Positions 18,561 to 27,208 of a stretch of DNA of 64,000 nucleotides are shown here, piece after piece. A program made the position numbers and the translations under genes. This DNA is from Hyunsoonleella aestuarii (lineage in GTDB: Bacteria; Bacteroidota; Bacteroidia; Flavobacteriales; Flavobacteriaceae). The notes below the pieces were generated by a model. That model saw nothing but the letters and a program-made list of their open reading frames with translations. It was not told the DNA's origin and made no database searches. The stretch is taken from the NCBI RefSeq assembly GCF_006148925.1, contig NZ_VAWB01000001.1, positions 254,001-318,000 of the forward strand, written 5' to 3'. Position 1 is the first letter of the stretch. Each line of letters opens with the position of its first letter.

Positions 18561-20405
18561 ATGTCCGATACTAACTCAAAAAAACATATTCGAATTCTTT
18601 CCAATAGTCCTTTTTTTAATGGGGTTTCTTCAGAATCCATGGAAGAACTATATAAAAATGCTACCGAGATATCATATATAAAAGGTGAAACTATTTTTAA
18701 AAAAGGATCAGTTGGAGATTCGATGTATGTCATAATTAATGGAAAAGTAAAGGTTTTTGAAAAAGATCATGTTTACGACATACTTAGTGAAGGCGATTGT
18801 TTTGGCGAATATGCCTTAATAGACAACGAATCACGCTCAGCATCGATAGCAACAGTAGAAAAAACAAATGTTTTAAAAATAGAACGGAAGCATTTTTTAG
18901 ACTTAATGAGTAAAAGTATCGCGTTTGCACAAAGTATTCTTGCTGTAATGGTAAAACGCCACCGAGAATTAGATACTATTCAGGAAAGTTTAGCGTCGTC
19001 TAAACAAATTATTGAGGTTTCCAACAGTAAAATGAACGGCCTAATAAATGGAGCCATGGATGCAATTATAATGTTTGATGATAAGTTTAAAATTGTATTA
19101 ACTAATGCTTCTGCGAATAAGATTTTGGAAAATGACGACCCATTACAACGTAATGTTTTATTTTTCTTTGATGATGAAAGTGCCGATTTAATCGAAAATA
19201 TCGTTTCAAACAAAACAAGAGATAGTCTAACAAATAAATACTTACCTAACATTGTAAAAGTTATTGGTTCTCAAGACAAAGAAACTTTAAATGAAGGCAC
19301 TATCAGCAAATCAGGAAATGAACAAGAAACCTTTTTTACACTAATTTTAAGAAATATTGAAGAACGTTTAATAGCTGAAGACACAATAAATCTTTTAACT
19401 AAACAAACAGAATATCTAGAAGAAGAAATTAAGGAGCTTACCAGCAGTTATGGCATTATTGCTGAAGATGAACTTATGAAATCTGCAATAAACTTGATAC
19501 ATCAAGTAGCTAAAACTGATGCCACCGTTTTAATACATGGTGAAACTGGAACGGGCAAGGAACTGGTTGCTAGAGCAATCCATAAAGAAAGTAATCGCAA
19601 CGATAAGCCGTTAATTCGAATTAATTGCGGGGCAATACCCACTAATTTAATTGAAAGTGAATTGTTCGGGCATAAAAAAGGGGCATTTACTGGCGCCGCA
19701 GCTGATAGAAAAGGACGTTTCTTACTTGCAGATAAGGGTACAATTTTCCTTGATGAAATTGGTGAAATGCCGTTGGAACTTCAACCCAAATTACTTCGAA
19801 TTATTCAAGAAGGTGAATTCGATCCGGTTGGAAGCTCAGAGACTATTAAAGTAGATGTTCGTATAATAGCAGCTACTCATAGAAATCTATATGAATTTTC
19901 TAAAGAAGGCAAATTTAGAGAAGATTTATATTACCGGTTAAATGTATTCCCTATAGAAGTTCCTGCGCTTCGCGATAGAGGTGATGATATTTGCTTAATT
20001 GCCCAAGAGATGATTCAGCAATTTTCAAAAAAATTGAATAAGCACATTGTAACTTTGTCAGATTCAGACAAAGCGCTATTGGAAGCCTATAATTGGCCAG
20101 GTAATGTTCGTGAACTTCAAAACTTAATAGAGCGTGCCGTTATTGTATCTCAAAATGGAATTATTAATTGGCAGGCCATTATACCCAATAATTCGGACAA
20201 ATCTGAAATTCAAAAGGAAGCTTGTCAAGAAAAAATACTTACATCAAAAGAATTCCTGGCTCTAGAAAAATCAAATATTTTAAAAGCACTTAAAAAAACC
20301 AGATGGAAAGTATCTGGTAAAAATGGAGCTGCAGAATTGTTACAAATACCACCCACTACCCTAGCGTCTAGAATTAAAGCACTTAAAATAGATCGACCGC
20401 TTTAA
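18561..20405 (+). CDS. Sigma-54-dependent activator with cyclic nucleotide-binding and PAS domains
   Basis: This 614-residue enhancer-binding protein has a Crp-type cNMP-binding domain (about 15-130), a PAS-like domain (about 155-275), an AAA+ domain (about 300-535) and a Fis-type helix-turn-helix (about 565-610). The phosphate-binding cassette looks intact (Gly82, Glu83, Arg92 in SRSAS). The ATPase has Walker A GETGTGKE (327-334), the sigma-54-contacting GAFTGA (374-379), Walker B with Asp398-Glu399 and the arginine-finger region FREDLYYRLN. It should open sigma-54 promoters when a cyclic nucleotide binds. Divergent cyclase genes and a downstream -24/-12 promoter with triple repeats fit this. 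The ligand and targets are inferred. Confidence 0.93.
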   Translation: MSDTNSKKHIRILSNSPFFNGVSSESMEELYKNATEISYIKGETIFKKGSVGDSMYVIINGKVKVFEKDHVYDILSEGDCFGEYALIDNESRSASIATVEKTNVLKIERKHFLDLMSKSIAFAQSILAVMVKRHRELDTIQESLASSKQIIEVSNSKMNGLINGAMDAIIMFDDKFKIVLTNASANKILENDDPLQRNVLFFFDDESADLIENIVSNKTRDSLTNKYLPNIVKVIGSQDKETLNEGTISKSGNEQETFFTLILRNIEERLIAEDTINLLTKQTEYLEEEIKELTSSYGIIAEDELMKSAINLIHQVAKTDATVLIHGETGTGKELVARAIHKESNRNDKPLIRINCGAIPTNLIESELFGHKKGAFTGAAADRKGRFLLADKGTIFLDEIGEMPLELQPKLLRIIQEGEFDPVGSSETIKVDVRIIAATHRNLYEFSKEGKFREDLYYRLNVFPIEVPALRDRGDDICLIAQEMIQQFSKKLNKHIVTLSDSDKALLEAYNWPGNVRELQNLIERAVIVSQNGIINWQAIIPNNSDKSEIQKEACQEKILTSKEFLALEKSNILKALKKTRWKVSGKNGAAELLQIPPTTLASRIKALKIDRPL

Positions 20406-20407
20406 CT

Positions 20408-20463
20408 TAACGATATTTCGTATAAAATATAACGATATTTCGTTTATTTATGAAATATCGTTA
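20408..20463 (+). promoter_or_regulatory. Triple TAACGATATTTC repeat, candidate upstream activator sites
   Basis: TAACGATATTTC occurs at 20408-20419 and 20430-20441, each followed by GT, and inverted at 20452-20463 (GAAATATCGTTA). Each copy contains a near-palindrome, ACGATATTTCGT. Start spacing is 22 bases. The array begins three bases after the activator stop codon and lies about 60-115 bases before a -24/-12 promoter, the usual place for an enhancer-binding protein. That the adjacent Fis-type HTH binds here is inferred. Confidence 0.7.
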
Positions 20464-20520
20464 TGGAATTATATTCTAAATTTCATTATAATATGTTGAT
20501 TATCATTTATTTAAATAGTT

Positions 20521-20536
20521 TGGCACAGGGAATGCA
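20521..20536 (+). promoter_or_regulatory. Sigma-54 (-24/-12) promoter for the OsmC-like gene
   Basis: TGGCAC-AGGGA-ATGCA matches the sigma-54 consensus TGGCAC-N5-TTGCW at all positions except one T. The -24 GG (20522-20523) and the -12 GC (20534-20535) are exactly 12 bases apart. Transcription would begin near 20547, about 43 bases before the ATG at 20590. Confidence 0.8.
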
Positions 20537-20589
20537 TTAAACATATCAAACATTTTAAAAAATCAATTAACAATTAAAATTTAGAAAAC

Positions 20590-21144
20590 ATGATTACAAC
20601 AGCAAATGTAAAAAACGGAGTAAACGTAGATCAATTGGTAGACACTATCAATCACATTCAAGAGCAACCAGAATTAGCAAAGTTTGAATTTAGAGCCAAG
20701 AACAACTGGATTGATGGTGGGCATTGTGTTTCAAGCATTAAAGGATTTTACGGAGCAGGTCAAGAAGATTCAACTAGAGAAGAAACATTCACTATGGAAT
20801 GTAGTCACCCTCAAGTTTTATTGGGGCAAGATGAAGCAGCAACACCTCCAGAAGTAGTTCTTCATGCATTAAGCTCTTGCTTAACAGGCGCAATGGTCTA
20901 CCACGCAGCAGCAAACGGTATTGAAATAGAAGGTGCACAATCAACTATTAAGGGAAATGCAGACCTTCATGGGTTTTTAGGTTTAGATCCTGAAGTAAGA
21001 ACAGGTTTCAATGGCATCACAATGCAACTCAAAGTTAAGTCGGACGCTTCTGCCGAACAATTAGAAAGACTGGCAAAATTCTCTCCAGTGTTTGATATGA
21101 TTTCAAACCCTACCCCAGTAAAAATAGAAATTGTAAAAGAGTAA
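20590..21144 (+). CDS. OsmC family protein
   Basis: This 184-residue OsmC/Ohr-like protein resembles family members that reduce organic hydroperoxides with two cysteines. Cys97 sits in the conserved helix (LHALSSCLTGAMVYHA) and is preceded by the TPPEVVLHAL element, but the second catalytic cysteine of the usual C-P-V motif is Ser165 (FSPVFDMI). Cys46 and Cys71 are extra. Peroxidase activity is therefore doubtful; a subgroup of OsmC-like proteins shares the SPV form. It is the first gene after the sigma-54 promoter and is ended by a hairpin before the PFOR gene. Confidence 0.9.
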   Translation: MITTANVKNGVNVDQLVDTINHIQEQPELAKFEFRAKNNWIDGGHCVSSIKGFYGAGQEDSTREETFTMECSHPQVLLGQDEAATPPEVVLHALSSCLTGAMVYHAAANGIEIEGAQSTIKGNADLHGFLGLDPEVRTGFNGITMQLKVKSDASAEQLERLAKFSPVFDMISNPTPVKIEIVKE

Positions 21145-21153
21145 ATTAACTTT

Positions 21154-21187
21154 AAAACAGCTACTCTTATGGAGTAGCTGTTTTCTT
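21154..21187 (+). terminator. Terminator or attenuator between the OsmC-like and PFOR genes
   Basis: A 13-base perfect stem (AAAACAGCTACTC with GAGTAGCTGTTTT) with a short loop is followed by TTCTTCTT rather than a clean T run. It may let a fraction of transcripts continue into the PFOR gene 26 bases later. Confidence 0.65.
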
Positions 21188-21212
21188 CTTCAATAAACGA
21201 AAACACCACAAA

Positions 21213-24200
21213 ATGAAAACTTCAAAATTTAAGGTTTTAACTGCAAATGAAGCTGTAGCCCATATAGCTTATAAAACCAATGAAGTTTTTCCTATATACC
21301 CTATTACTCCAGCTTCAGAAATGAGTGAACTTGTTGAGCAGTTTAGCGCAGAAAATGTTTCAAACTGTTTTGGAGATCTTCCTTCAGTATTTCAAATGCA
21401 AAGTGAAGCGGGCGTTGCGGGAGCCATGCATGGCTCATTACAAACAGGATCATTATCATCAACATTTACAGCATCCCAAGGCTTACTATTAATGTTGCCT
21501 AATATGTATAAGATAGCTGGCGAACTTACTCCAAATGTAATCCATGTCGCAACTAGGAGCATTGCTACTCACGCTCTATCAATTTTTGGTGACCATAGTG
21601 ATATTATGGCTGTAAGACAGTCTGGATATGCTATGTTGAGCAGTGCGTCAGTTCAAGAAGCTCAAGATTTTGCCTTAATAGCCCAAACGGCAACTTTAGA
21701 ATCTCAAATTCCTTTTGTACACTTTTTCGATGGATTTAGAACGTCTCATGAGCTTTCTAAAATTGAAACCGTTTCTGATTCAACAATTCAGTTCATGATG
21801 GATTCAAAGGACATCCTTAAGCATAAAAAAAGAGCTTTAAACCCGAATAAACCCGTTCTACGAGGAACTGCTCAAGGACCAGATGTGTTTTTTGAAAGCA
21901 GGGAAGCCTTAAATCCATTTTATGATAACTGCCCAGATATAGTTCAAAAACACATGAATTTATTTGCGACCCTTACTGGCAGACAATACAATCTTTTTGA
22001 ATATAAAGGCCAACCAGATGCGGAACAACTTATTATTTCAATGGCTTCTTCTACTGAAACTATAGAGGAAACTATACTTCAGCTAAACAAGCAAGGAGAA
22101 AAATTCGGACTCATTAAAGTTAGATTGTTTAGACCCTTCAGCACAAAACATCTAATTGAAGCATTACCAGAATCGATAAAATCCATAGCTGTACTTGATA
22201 GAACAAAAGAACCAGGATCAAGCGGTGAACCTTTGTATTTAGACATTCTTCATTCGATTACTAAGGCATTTTATAACAATCAAATAAGTGTTTTCCCAAA
22301 AATAGTTGGAGGTCGTTATGGATTATCTTCTAAAGAGTTCACACCAAATATGGTTCAGGCAATATTCAATAATCTAAAATTAGAATTTCCAAAAAACAAT
22401 TTCACGATTGGCATAAACGACGACGTTAAAAATTTAAGTTTAAACTATTCTGAAAATGTAAAACTACAAAACAACACTTATCAAGCAATTTTCTATCAAG
22501 ATAAAAAAGAAAATAGCTCTAAAAGTTTCAAAAAAACCTTAAAACAAATAGGCTCTAATTTTAACACTTTTGTCCAAGGGTATACCCAATTAAATTATAA
22601 AAAATCAAACTCTTATAATGTTGCACATTTACGTATAAGTAATAAGCCTGTAAAAGCACCGTATTTAATTAAGCAAGCCGATTTTATAGGTTGCCAAAAT
22701 GCACTCTTCGCGCAAAACGACAGCACAATAAATAATTTAAAACCAGGAGGCACACTGCTGGTTAATACTTCACTAACGTCGAAAGCATTTTGGCAATCTT
22801 TGTCCGCTAACAAACAATATCAAATCATTGAAAAAAACATCAATCTATTGATTGCGAATTTTGAAGAGATTAAAGAAAATAACGTTTTAAATTCAAATTC
22901 AATTTCTGAATTACATGCCTTTTTCTTAGCAAATAAAAGAGATATATCTGTAGATGACTTATACACAAACCTAAACGATTTCATTTACAGTGTGGATACA
23001 TCTTATGGATATGCGAAAAAATCTATTGTTTCAGAATTTGAAAACAACTACGTCAATAACCTTTTAGGTAAAATGATTATAAGTACACCTGTAAGCTCGT
23101 TACCGGTTGATGGAACCTACCCAACTAACACATCAAAGCATGGGACACCAAAGATTAACGAATTCATACCTCAATGGAATACTGATTTATGTACGCAATG
23201 TGGAGCTTGTAGTATGGCTTGCCCTCAAGGCGCATTAAGAATTAAGGCCTATGATGACATAAAATTAAATGAAGCGCCCGAGACATTAAAACATATCCCT
23301 TCCATAGATTTTGATTTATTAAACTATACAGTTCAAATTAACCCTAGGCAATGTAATGGCTGTAATAATTGTATGGATGCATGCCCTGTAAAGGCGTTAA
23401 AACAAGTAAAAAAAGATTCGGTTCTAAAAGAAGAAATTTCAAATTGGACTTATTTCGAATCGATTCCAGAATTTGATAGAACAAAAATTGACTCTTTAAA
23501 AATTAGTCAACAACAATTACAAGAACCCTTATTCAAATATTCAAGTGGTGTTGAAGGTTGTGGTGAAGCACCTTATTTAAAATTAATGTCTCAGCTTTTT
23601 GGAGACAGAATGCTTGTTGCAAATGCAACAGGCGCTAGTTCTATTTTTGGAGGTACTTTATCCACAACACCTTGGTCTCAAAATGAAAATGGCCAAGGCC
23701 CTGCCTGGTCAAATTCATTATTTGAAGATAATGCCGAATTTGGACTAGGTTTTAGAGTTTCAATTAATAAACAAGAACAAAAAGCAAAGCAACTTTTAAA
23801 GTCCTTATTACCTGAATTAAATTTTGATTTAGCACACAGCATTTTAAACAACAAACAATCCTCTGAAATTGAAATTAATAAGCAGCGATTACAAATTGAA
23901 ATATTGAAAGAGCAGCTTAAAAAAATTAATTCGTATTTAGCCAAACAATTACTTGCAGTAGTTGACAATTTAATTAAAAAAAGTGTTTGGATTGTTGGCG
24001 GTGACGGATGGGCATATGATATAGGTTATGGCGGGCTAGATCATGTGTTAGCCAGCGGAGAGAATGTAAATATCCTAGTTTTAGACAACGAAGTTTACGA
24101 CAATACAGGGGCGCAAGCATCAAAAGCAACGCCTTTTGGTGCTACCGCAAGTTTTGCATCTAATGGCAAACAAAAGCAAAAAAAGGATTTAGGGCTTTTA

Positions 24201-24686
24201 GCAATGACATACGACAACATATATGTAGCTTCAGTTGCTATAGGTGCAGACCATAACCAAACACTAAAGGCGTTTAATGAAGCGGAAAGCTTTGATGGTC
24301 CATCCATAATAATTGCATATTGCCATAGCGATTCTCACGGGATAGATATGAAAAACCCGAGTCAATATCATAAAGCGGCAGTAGATTCTGGACAATGGTT
24401 ATTATATAGAAACGATCCAAGACGTTCAGAAAAGGGATTAAATACACTTCAATTAGATTCTAATGCACCAACCCTTAAAATTGAAGACTATTTAAAGCTT
24501 GAGAAACGTTTTTCAAAAATATTTAAACCATATAAAGAAGCTTGTGATAATCGAATATTGAAGGTTCAGAAAACTGTTGATATACGATATTATAAATATT
24601 TAAAATTGTCATCTGAATCACCTTTAAATAGAGTGAAATTAATTTGGAATAAAGAAATAACTCAACAACTAACTTTTAATAAATGA
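21213..24686 (+). CDS. nifJ: Pyruvate:ferredoxin (flavodoxin) oxidoreductase-like protein, atypical
   Basis: This 1157-residue single-chain PFOR has the pyrimidine-binding domain (YPITPASEMSE near residue 28), domain II (ARSIATHALSIFGDHSD), a two-cluster ferredoxin-like domain with Cys660, 663, 666, 670 and Cys714, 717, 720, 724, and the TPP domain (GDGWAYDIGYGGLDHVLASG). PFOR makes acetyl-CoA and reduced ferredoxin from pyruvate. Using the Desulfovibrio africanus ligands Cys812, 815, 840 and 1071, the equivalents here are Val780, Cys783, Ala808 and Ser1039, so the cluster near TPP is probably missing. The constant offset of 32 supports the alignment. It is downstream of the OsmC gene and a hairpin. 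Confidence 0.9.
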   Translation: MKTSKFKVLTANEAVAHIAYKTNEVFPIYPITPASEMSELVEQFSAENVSNCFGDLPSVFQMQSEAGVAGAMHGSLQTGSLSSTFTASQGLLLMLPNMYKIAGELTPNVIHVATRSIATHALSIFGDHSDIMAVRQSGYAMLSSASVQEAQDFALIAQTATLESQIPFVHFFDGFRTSHELSKIETVSDSTIQFMMDSKDILKHKKRALNPNKPVLRGTAQGPDVFFESREALNPFYDNCPDIVQKHMNLFATLTGRQYNLFEYKGQPDAEQLIISMASSTETIEETILQLNKQGEKFGLIKVRLFRPFSTKHLIEALPESIKSIAVLDRTKEPGSSGEPLYLDILHSITKAFYNNQISVFPKIVGGRYGLSSKEFTPNMVQAIFNNLKLEFPKNNFTIGINDDVKNLSLNYSENVKLQNNTYQAIFYQDKKENSSKSFKKTLKQIGSNFNTFVQGYTQLNYKKSNSYNVAHLRISNKPVKAPYLIKQADFIGCQNALFAQNDSTINNLKPGGTLLVNTSLTSKAFWQSLSANKQYQIIEKNINLLIANFEEIKENNVLNSNSISELHAFFLANKRDISVDDLYTNLNDFIYSVDTSYGYAKKSIVSEFENNYVNNLLGKMIISTPVSSLPVDGTYPTNTSKHGTPKINEFIPQWNTDLCTQCGACSMACPQGALRIKAYDDIKLNEAPETLKHIPSIDFDLLNYTVQINPRQCNGCNNCMDACPVKALKQVKKDSVLKEEISNWTYFESIPEFDRTKIDSLKISQQQLQEPLFKYSSGVEGCGEAPYLKLMSQLFGDRMLVANATGASSIFGGTLSTTPWSQNENGQGPAWSNSLFEDNAEFGLGFRVSINKQEQKAKQLLKSLLPELNFDLAHSILNNKQSSEIEINKQRLQIEILKEQLKKINSYLAKQLLAVVDNLIKKSVWIVGGDGWAYDIGYGGLDHVLASGENVNILVLDNEVYDNTGAQASKATPFGATASFASNGKQKQKKDLGLLAMTYDNIYVASVAIGADHNQTLKAFNEAESFDGPSIIIAYCHSDSHGIDMKNPSQYHKAAVDSGQWLLYRNDPRRSEKGLNTLQLDSNAPTLKIEDYLKLEKRFSKIFKPYKEACDNRILKVQKTVDIRYYKYLKLSSESPLNRVKLIWNKEITQQLTFNK

Positions 24687-24906
24687 AAACTTAAACCACC
24701 ATTATTTCAAGAATTAAAGCTACTTTTTTGTAACTTGGTAAAACATTTAGCACTTATTCTCCCTAAGTAAGATGTTTTTCATCGCTTCAGCGGCTAAAAA
24801 CTGAATAGCAGCTCTCAAATTCTAAGATGAAGTTTACCATTTATTGTTAAACGCTTTATTAAATGATTTACGCATTTAACATCGCTCATTAATTTATTAT
24901 TAAATC

Positions 24907-25947
24907 ATGAACAAGGAATCAACACATTTATATAAAAAACTCATAAGGTATGTGTTTATATATTTTGGTTCAATACTGGTATTGGCTGTCCTTGTAATGT
25001 TTTGTTGTTTTGATGTAATCAATTTAAACGTATTCAAGATAGAAAACAAAATTCCAAGCATCTATTATTTGAATTATGATGTTTCAGGATTAAATGATTC
25101 TAAAGACAATGAACTTATAAAATACGGCTTTGAACTTTTTCAAAATACACCCAAATATATTGGCCCTGATAATGAAAATCCCGATAAAATATATCAAAAA
25201 AATAGGTTGTCATGCAGAAATTGCCACCTTGGATCAGGAACAAAACCCTATTCTGCTCCTTTAATCGGTATTATTCAACGGTTTCCACAGTTCCGTGGTC
25301 GCGAGAACAAAATTGGAACTATCGAAGAACGCATAAATGGTTGTATGGAACGCAGTATGAATGGACAAGTTCTGCCACTAGATAGTAAAGAAATGAAAGC
25401 TTTTGTGGCGTACTTAAATTGGCTAAGCCGATATGCTCCAGAAGATGGAGAAATAAAAGGTAAAGGGTTTTTAAAACTGGAAATCCCAAATAGAGCTGTT
25501 AATCTAGATAATGGCAAAAAAGTCTTTACAACACATTGCATTGTTTGCCACGGACATGATGGTCAAGGGGTTTTATATCCGGACGGATTAAGTTATGAAT
25601 ACCCTCCACTTTGGGGAGACGACTCTTTCAATAATGGTGCTGGTATGACCCGAGTAATTACTGCTGCTAAATTTATAAAAGGAAACATGCCTTTTGAACT
25701 TGCAACATACGATGCTCCAATATTGACTGACGAAGAAGCCTATGATGTTGCAGGATTTATAAATATACATGAGCGTCCGCAAAAATCGAATCCTGAAAAA
25801 GATTTTCCCGATATAAAGAAAAAGCCCGTATCTACACCATATCCACCTTATGCCGACAATTTCTCTATAGAACAACACAAACTAGGACCATTTCAGCCAA
25901 TAATGGCGTTTTATAAACAAGAATATAATATCACTAAAACCAAGTAA
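24907..25947 (+). CDS. Diheme cytochrome c, thiosulfate dehydrogenase (TsdA)-like
   Basis: This 346-residue protein has an N-terminal membrane segment (about 14-38) and two c-type haem sites, C103-x-x-C106-H107 and C211-x-x-C214-H215. The region between, with INGCMERSMNG around Cys146, matches the TsdA family, where this cysteine is the axial ligand of haem 1 and the enzyme oxidises thiosulfate to tetrathionate (or runs in reverse). It probably works in the periplasm, anchored by the uncleaved segment. It is followed by a Tat-exported protein and a DsrE protein, all on one strand and closely spaced, which supports a sulfur or redox role. The reaction is inferred. Confidence 0.88.
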   Translation: MNKESTHLYKKLIRYVFIYFGSILVLAVLVMFCCFDVINLNVFKIENKIPSIYYLNYDVSGLNDSKDNELIKYGFELFQNTPKYIGPDNENPDKIYQKNRLSCRNCHLGSGTKPYSAPLIGIIQRFPQFRGRENKIGTIEERINGCMERSMNGQVLPLDSKEMKAFVAYLNWLSRYAPEDGEIKGKGFLKLEIPNRAVNLDNGKKVFTTHCIVCHGHDGQGVLYPDGLSYEYPPLWGDDSFNNGAGMTRVITAAKFIKGNMPFELATYDAPILTDEEAYDVAGFINIHERPQKSNPEKDFPDIKKKPVSTPYPPYADNFSIEQHKLGPFQPIMAFYKQEYNITKTK

Positions 25948-25950
25948 ATT

Positions 25951-26628
25951 ATGAAAACAAAAGACAGTAATTCAAGACGACAGTTTCTAGGAGCATTAGC
26001 TCTTGGAGCTACAGCAAGCACAATTTCTGTGCTAGCAAATCCAGTTTACGCAAGTACAAAAGCCTTTGATACTAAGGGTATGAAGGCTACAGAGAATTGG
26101 TTTGACCAAATTAAAGGAACGCATCGCATAGTGTATGATGGCTCTACACCCCATGCAGGTTTACCAATTCTATGGAATTGGGCTTTCTATTTGTCTCACA
26201 ACTCAACAGATTCACCGGACAGCGATATCACTGCAATGTCAGTTTTACGTCATTCTGCGATTCCCCTTGCACTAAATGATGAAACATGGGCAAAGTATAA
26301 ATTAGGTGAATTTTTTGGAGTAAAAGATTATACAAAAGATTTTGCACTGAGAAATCCGTGGCACGAGCCTCAAGATGGTGACTACCCAATTAATGGCCCT
26401 GGAGGAATAAAAGAAATGCAAGGAAGAGGAGCTCTCTTTTGTGTTTGTAATTTAGCACTTCAAGTTTATAGTGGGAAATATGCCGAGAAAAACGGCGGTA
26501 ATGCAGAAGAAATTTACAAAGATTGGGTTGCTGGTATAATCCCAGATATTGAGTTAGTACCATCTGGAGTATGGGCTCTAGGAAAAGCACAAGCAAAAGG
26601 TTGTGGCTATATCTTTGCTGGGGAATAA
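25951..26628 (+). CDS. Tat-exported protein of unknown function
   Basis: This 225-residue protein starts with a twin-arginine signal (SRRQFLGALALGA, about residues 8-20), so it is folded before export, often a sign of a cofactor. The mature part has two cysteine-containing stretches (FCVCNLALQVYSGKYA and, near the end, AKGCGYIFAGE) and no motif I can name. It starts 3 bases after the TsdA-like gene and is 10 bases from the DsrE gene, so it is probably part of the same redox unit. The name sometimes used in databases, transcriptional initiation protein Tat, has no functional basis here. Confidence 0.8.
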   Translation: MKTKDSNSRRQFLGALALGATASTISVLANPVYASTKAFDTKGMKATENWFDQIKGTHRIVYDGSTPHAGLPILWNWAFYLSHNSTDSPDSDITAMSVLRHSAIPLALNDETWAKYKLGEFFGVKDYTKDFALRNPWHEPQDGDYPINGPGGIKEMQGRGALFCVCNLALQVYSGKYAEKNGGNAEEIYKDWVAGIIPDIELVPSGVWALGKAQAKGCGYIFAGE

Positions 26629-26638
26629 TTAAATAATA

Positions 26639-27058
26639 ATGACTATGAAAACTTTTTTCACATTATTATTAGTTGGTCTTATAACGGGGATGGCTTTTTC
26701 CCAAGAAGAACCTGTTAAAATAGTATTTGATGTTACTAGCAATAACACTAGTGTACATAAGTCTACTGTGCGACACGTAAAAGCAATGTCTGCAGCATAT
26801 CCAAATTCACAGTTTGAAGTTGTTATGTACAGCGGAGCTATGGAAATGGTGCTAAAAGAAAAATCTGTAGTTGCAGAGGACATTGCTAAACTTATTCAAA
26901 AGGACAATGTAGACTTTGTTATTTGCGAAGGCACAATGAAACGTCATAAAGCATCGGAATCAGACATTATCGACGGTGTTAGAAGCGTGCCAGATGGCAT
27001 CTTAGAAATTGTCTCCAGACAGAAAGAGGGCTGGGGCTATATAAAAGAAGGCCAATAA
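26639..27058 (+). CDS. Exported DsrE family protein
   Basis: This 139-residue protein has a signal peptide (about 1-22, ending FSQ) and a DsrE-like sulfur-carrier fold: KIVFDVTSNNT, then FEVVMYSGAMEM, then a single cysteine in VDFVICEGTMKR, the position of the sulfur-carrying residue in DsrE proteins. The C-terminal GILEIVSRQKEGWGYIKEG is also typical. DsrE proteins usually bind or transfer sulfane sulfur or act as peroxiredoxin-like proteins, here in the periplasm. It is the third gene in the TsdA-Tat-DsrE unit. A second ATG two codons in is an alternative start. Confidence 0.85.
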   Translation: MTMKTFFTLLLVGLITGMAFSQEEPVKIVFDVTSNNTSVHKSTVRHVKAMSAAYPNSQFEVVMYSGAMEMVLKEKSVVAEDIAKLIQKDNVDFVICEGTMKRHKASESDIIDGVRSVPDGILEIVSRQKEGWGYIKEGQ

Positions 27059-27073
27059 TTAACTTTTCTATTA

Positions 27074-27118
27074 AAAAGAATAGAACCTAAGTGATAAATT
27101 CTTAGGTTTTATTCTTTT
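27074..27118. terminator. Bidirectional terminator between the DsrE and Usp genes
   Basis: An 18-base stem (AAAAGAATAGAACCTAAG with CTTAGGTTTTATTCTTTT) with one mismatch has T-rich and A-rich flanks, between convergent genes. Confidence 0.8.
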
Positions 27119-27208
27119 ACTAAAAAATATAACTATTAATTACTAGGACTACATATGACTTTATAGAATTGTGAAACATAATTGAAAAGACTTCGCGTAT
27201 AGTATTCT

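Noticed and set aside
24736-24752. TGG and GC elements upstream of the TsdA-like gene, considered as a second sigma-54 promoter.
   Set aside because: The spacing from GG to GC is 13 bases rather than 12, and the rest of the consensus is missing.
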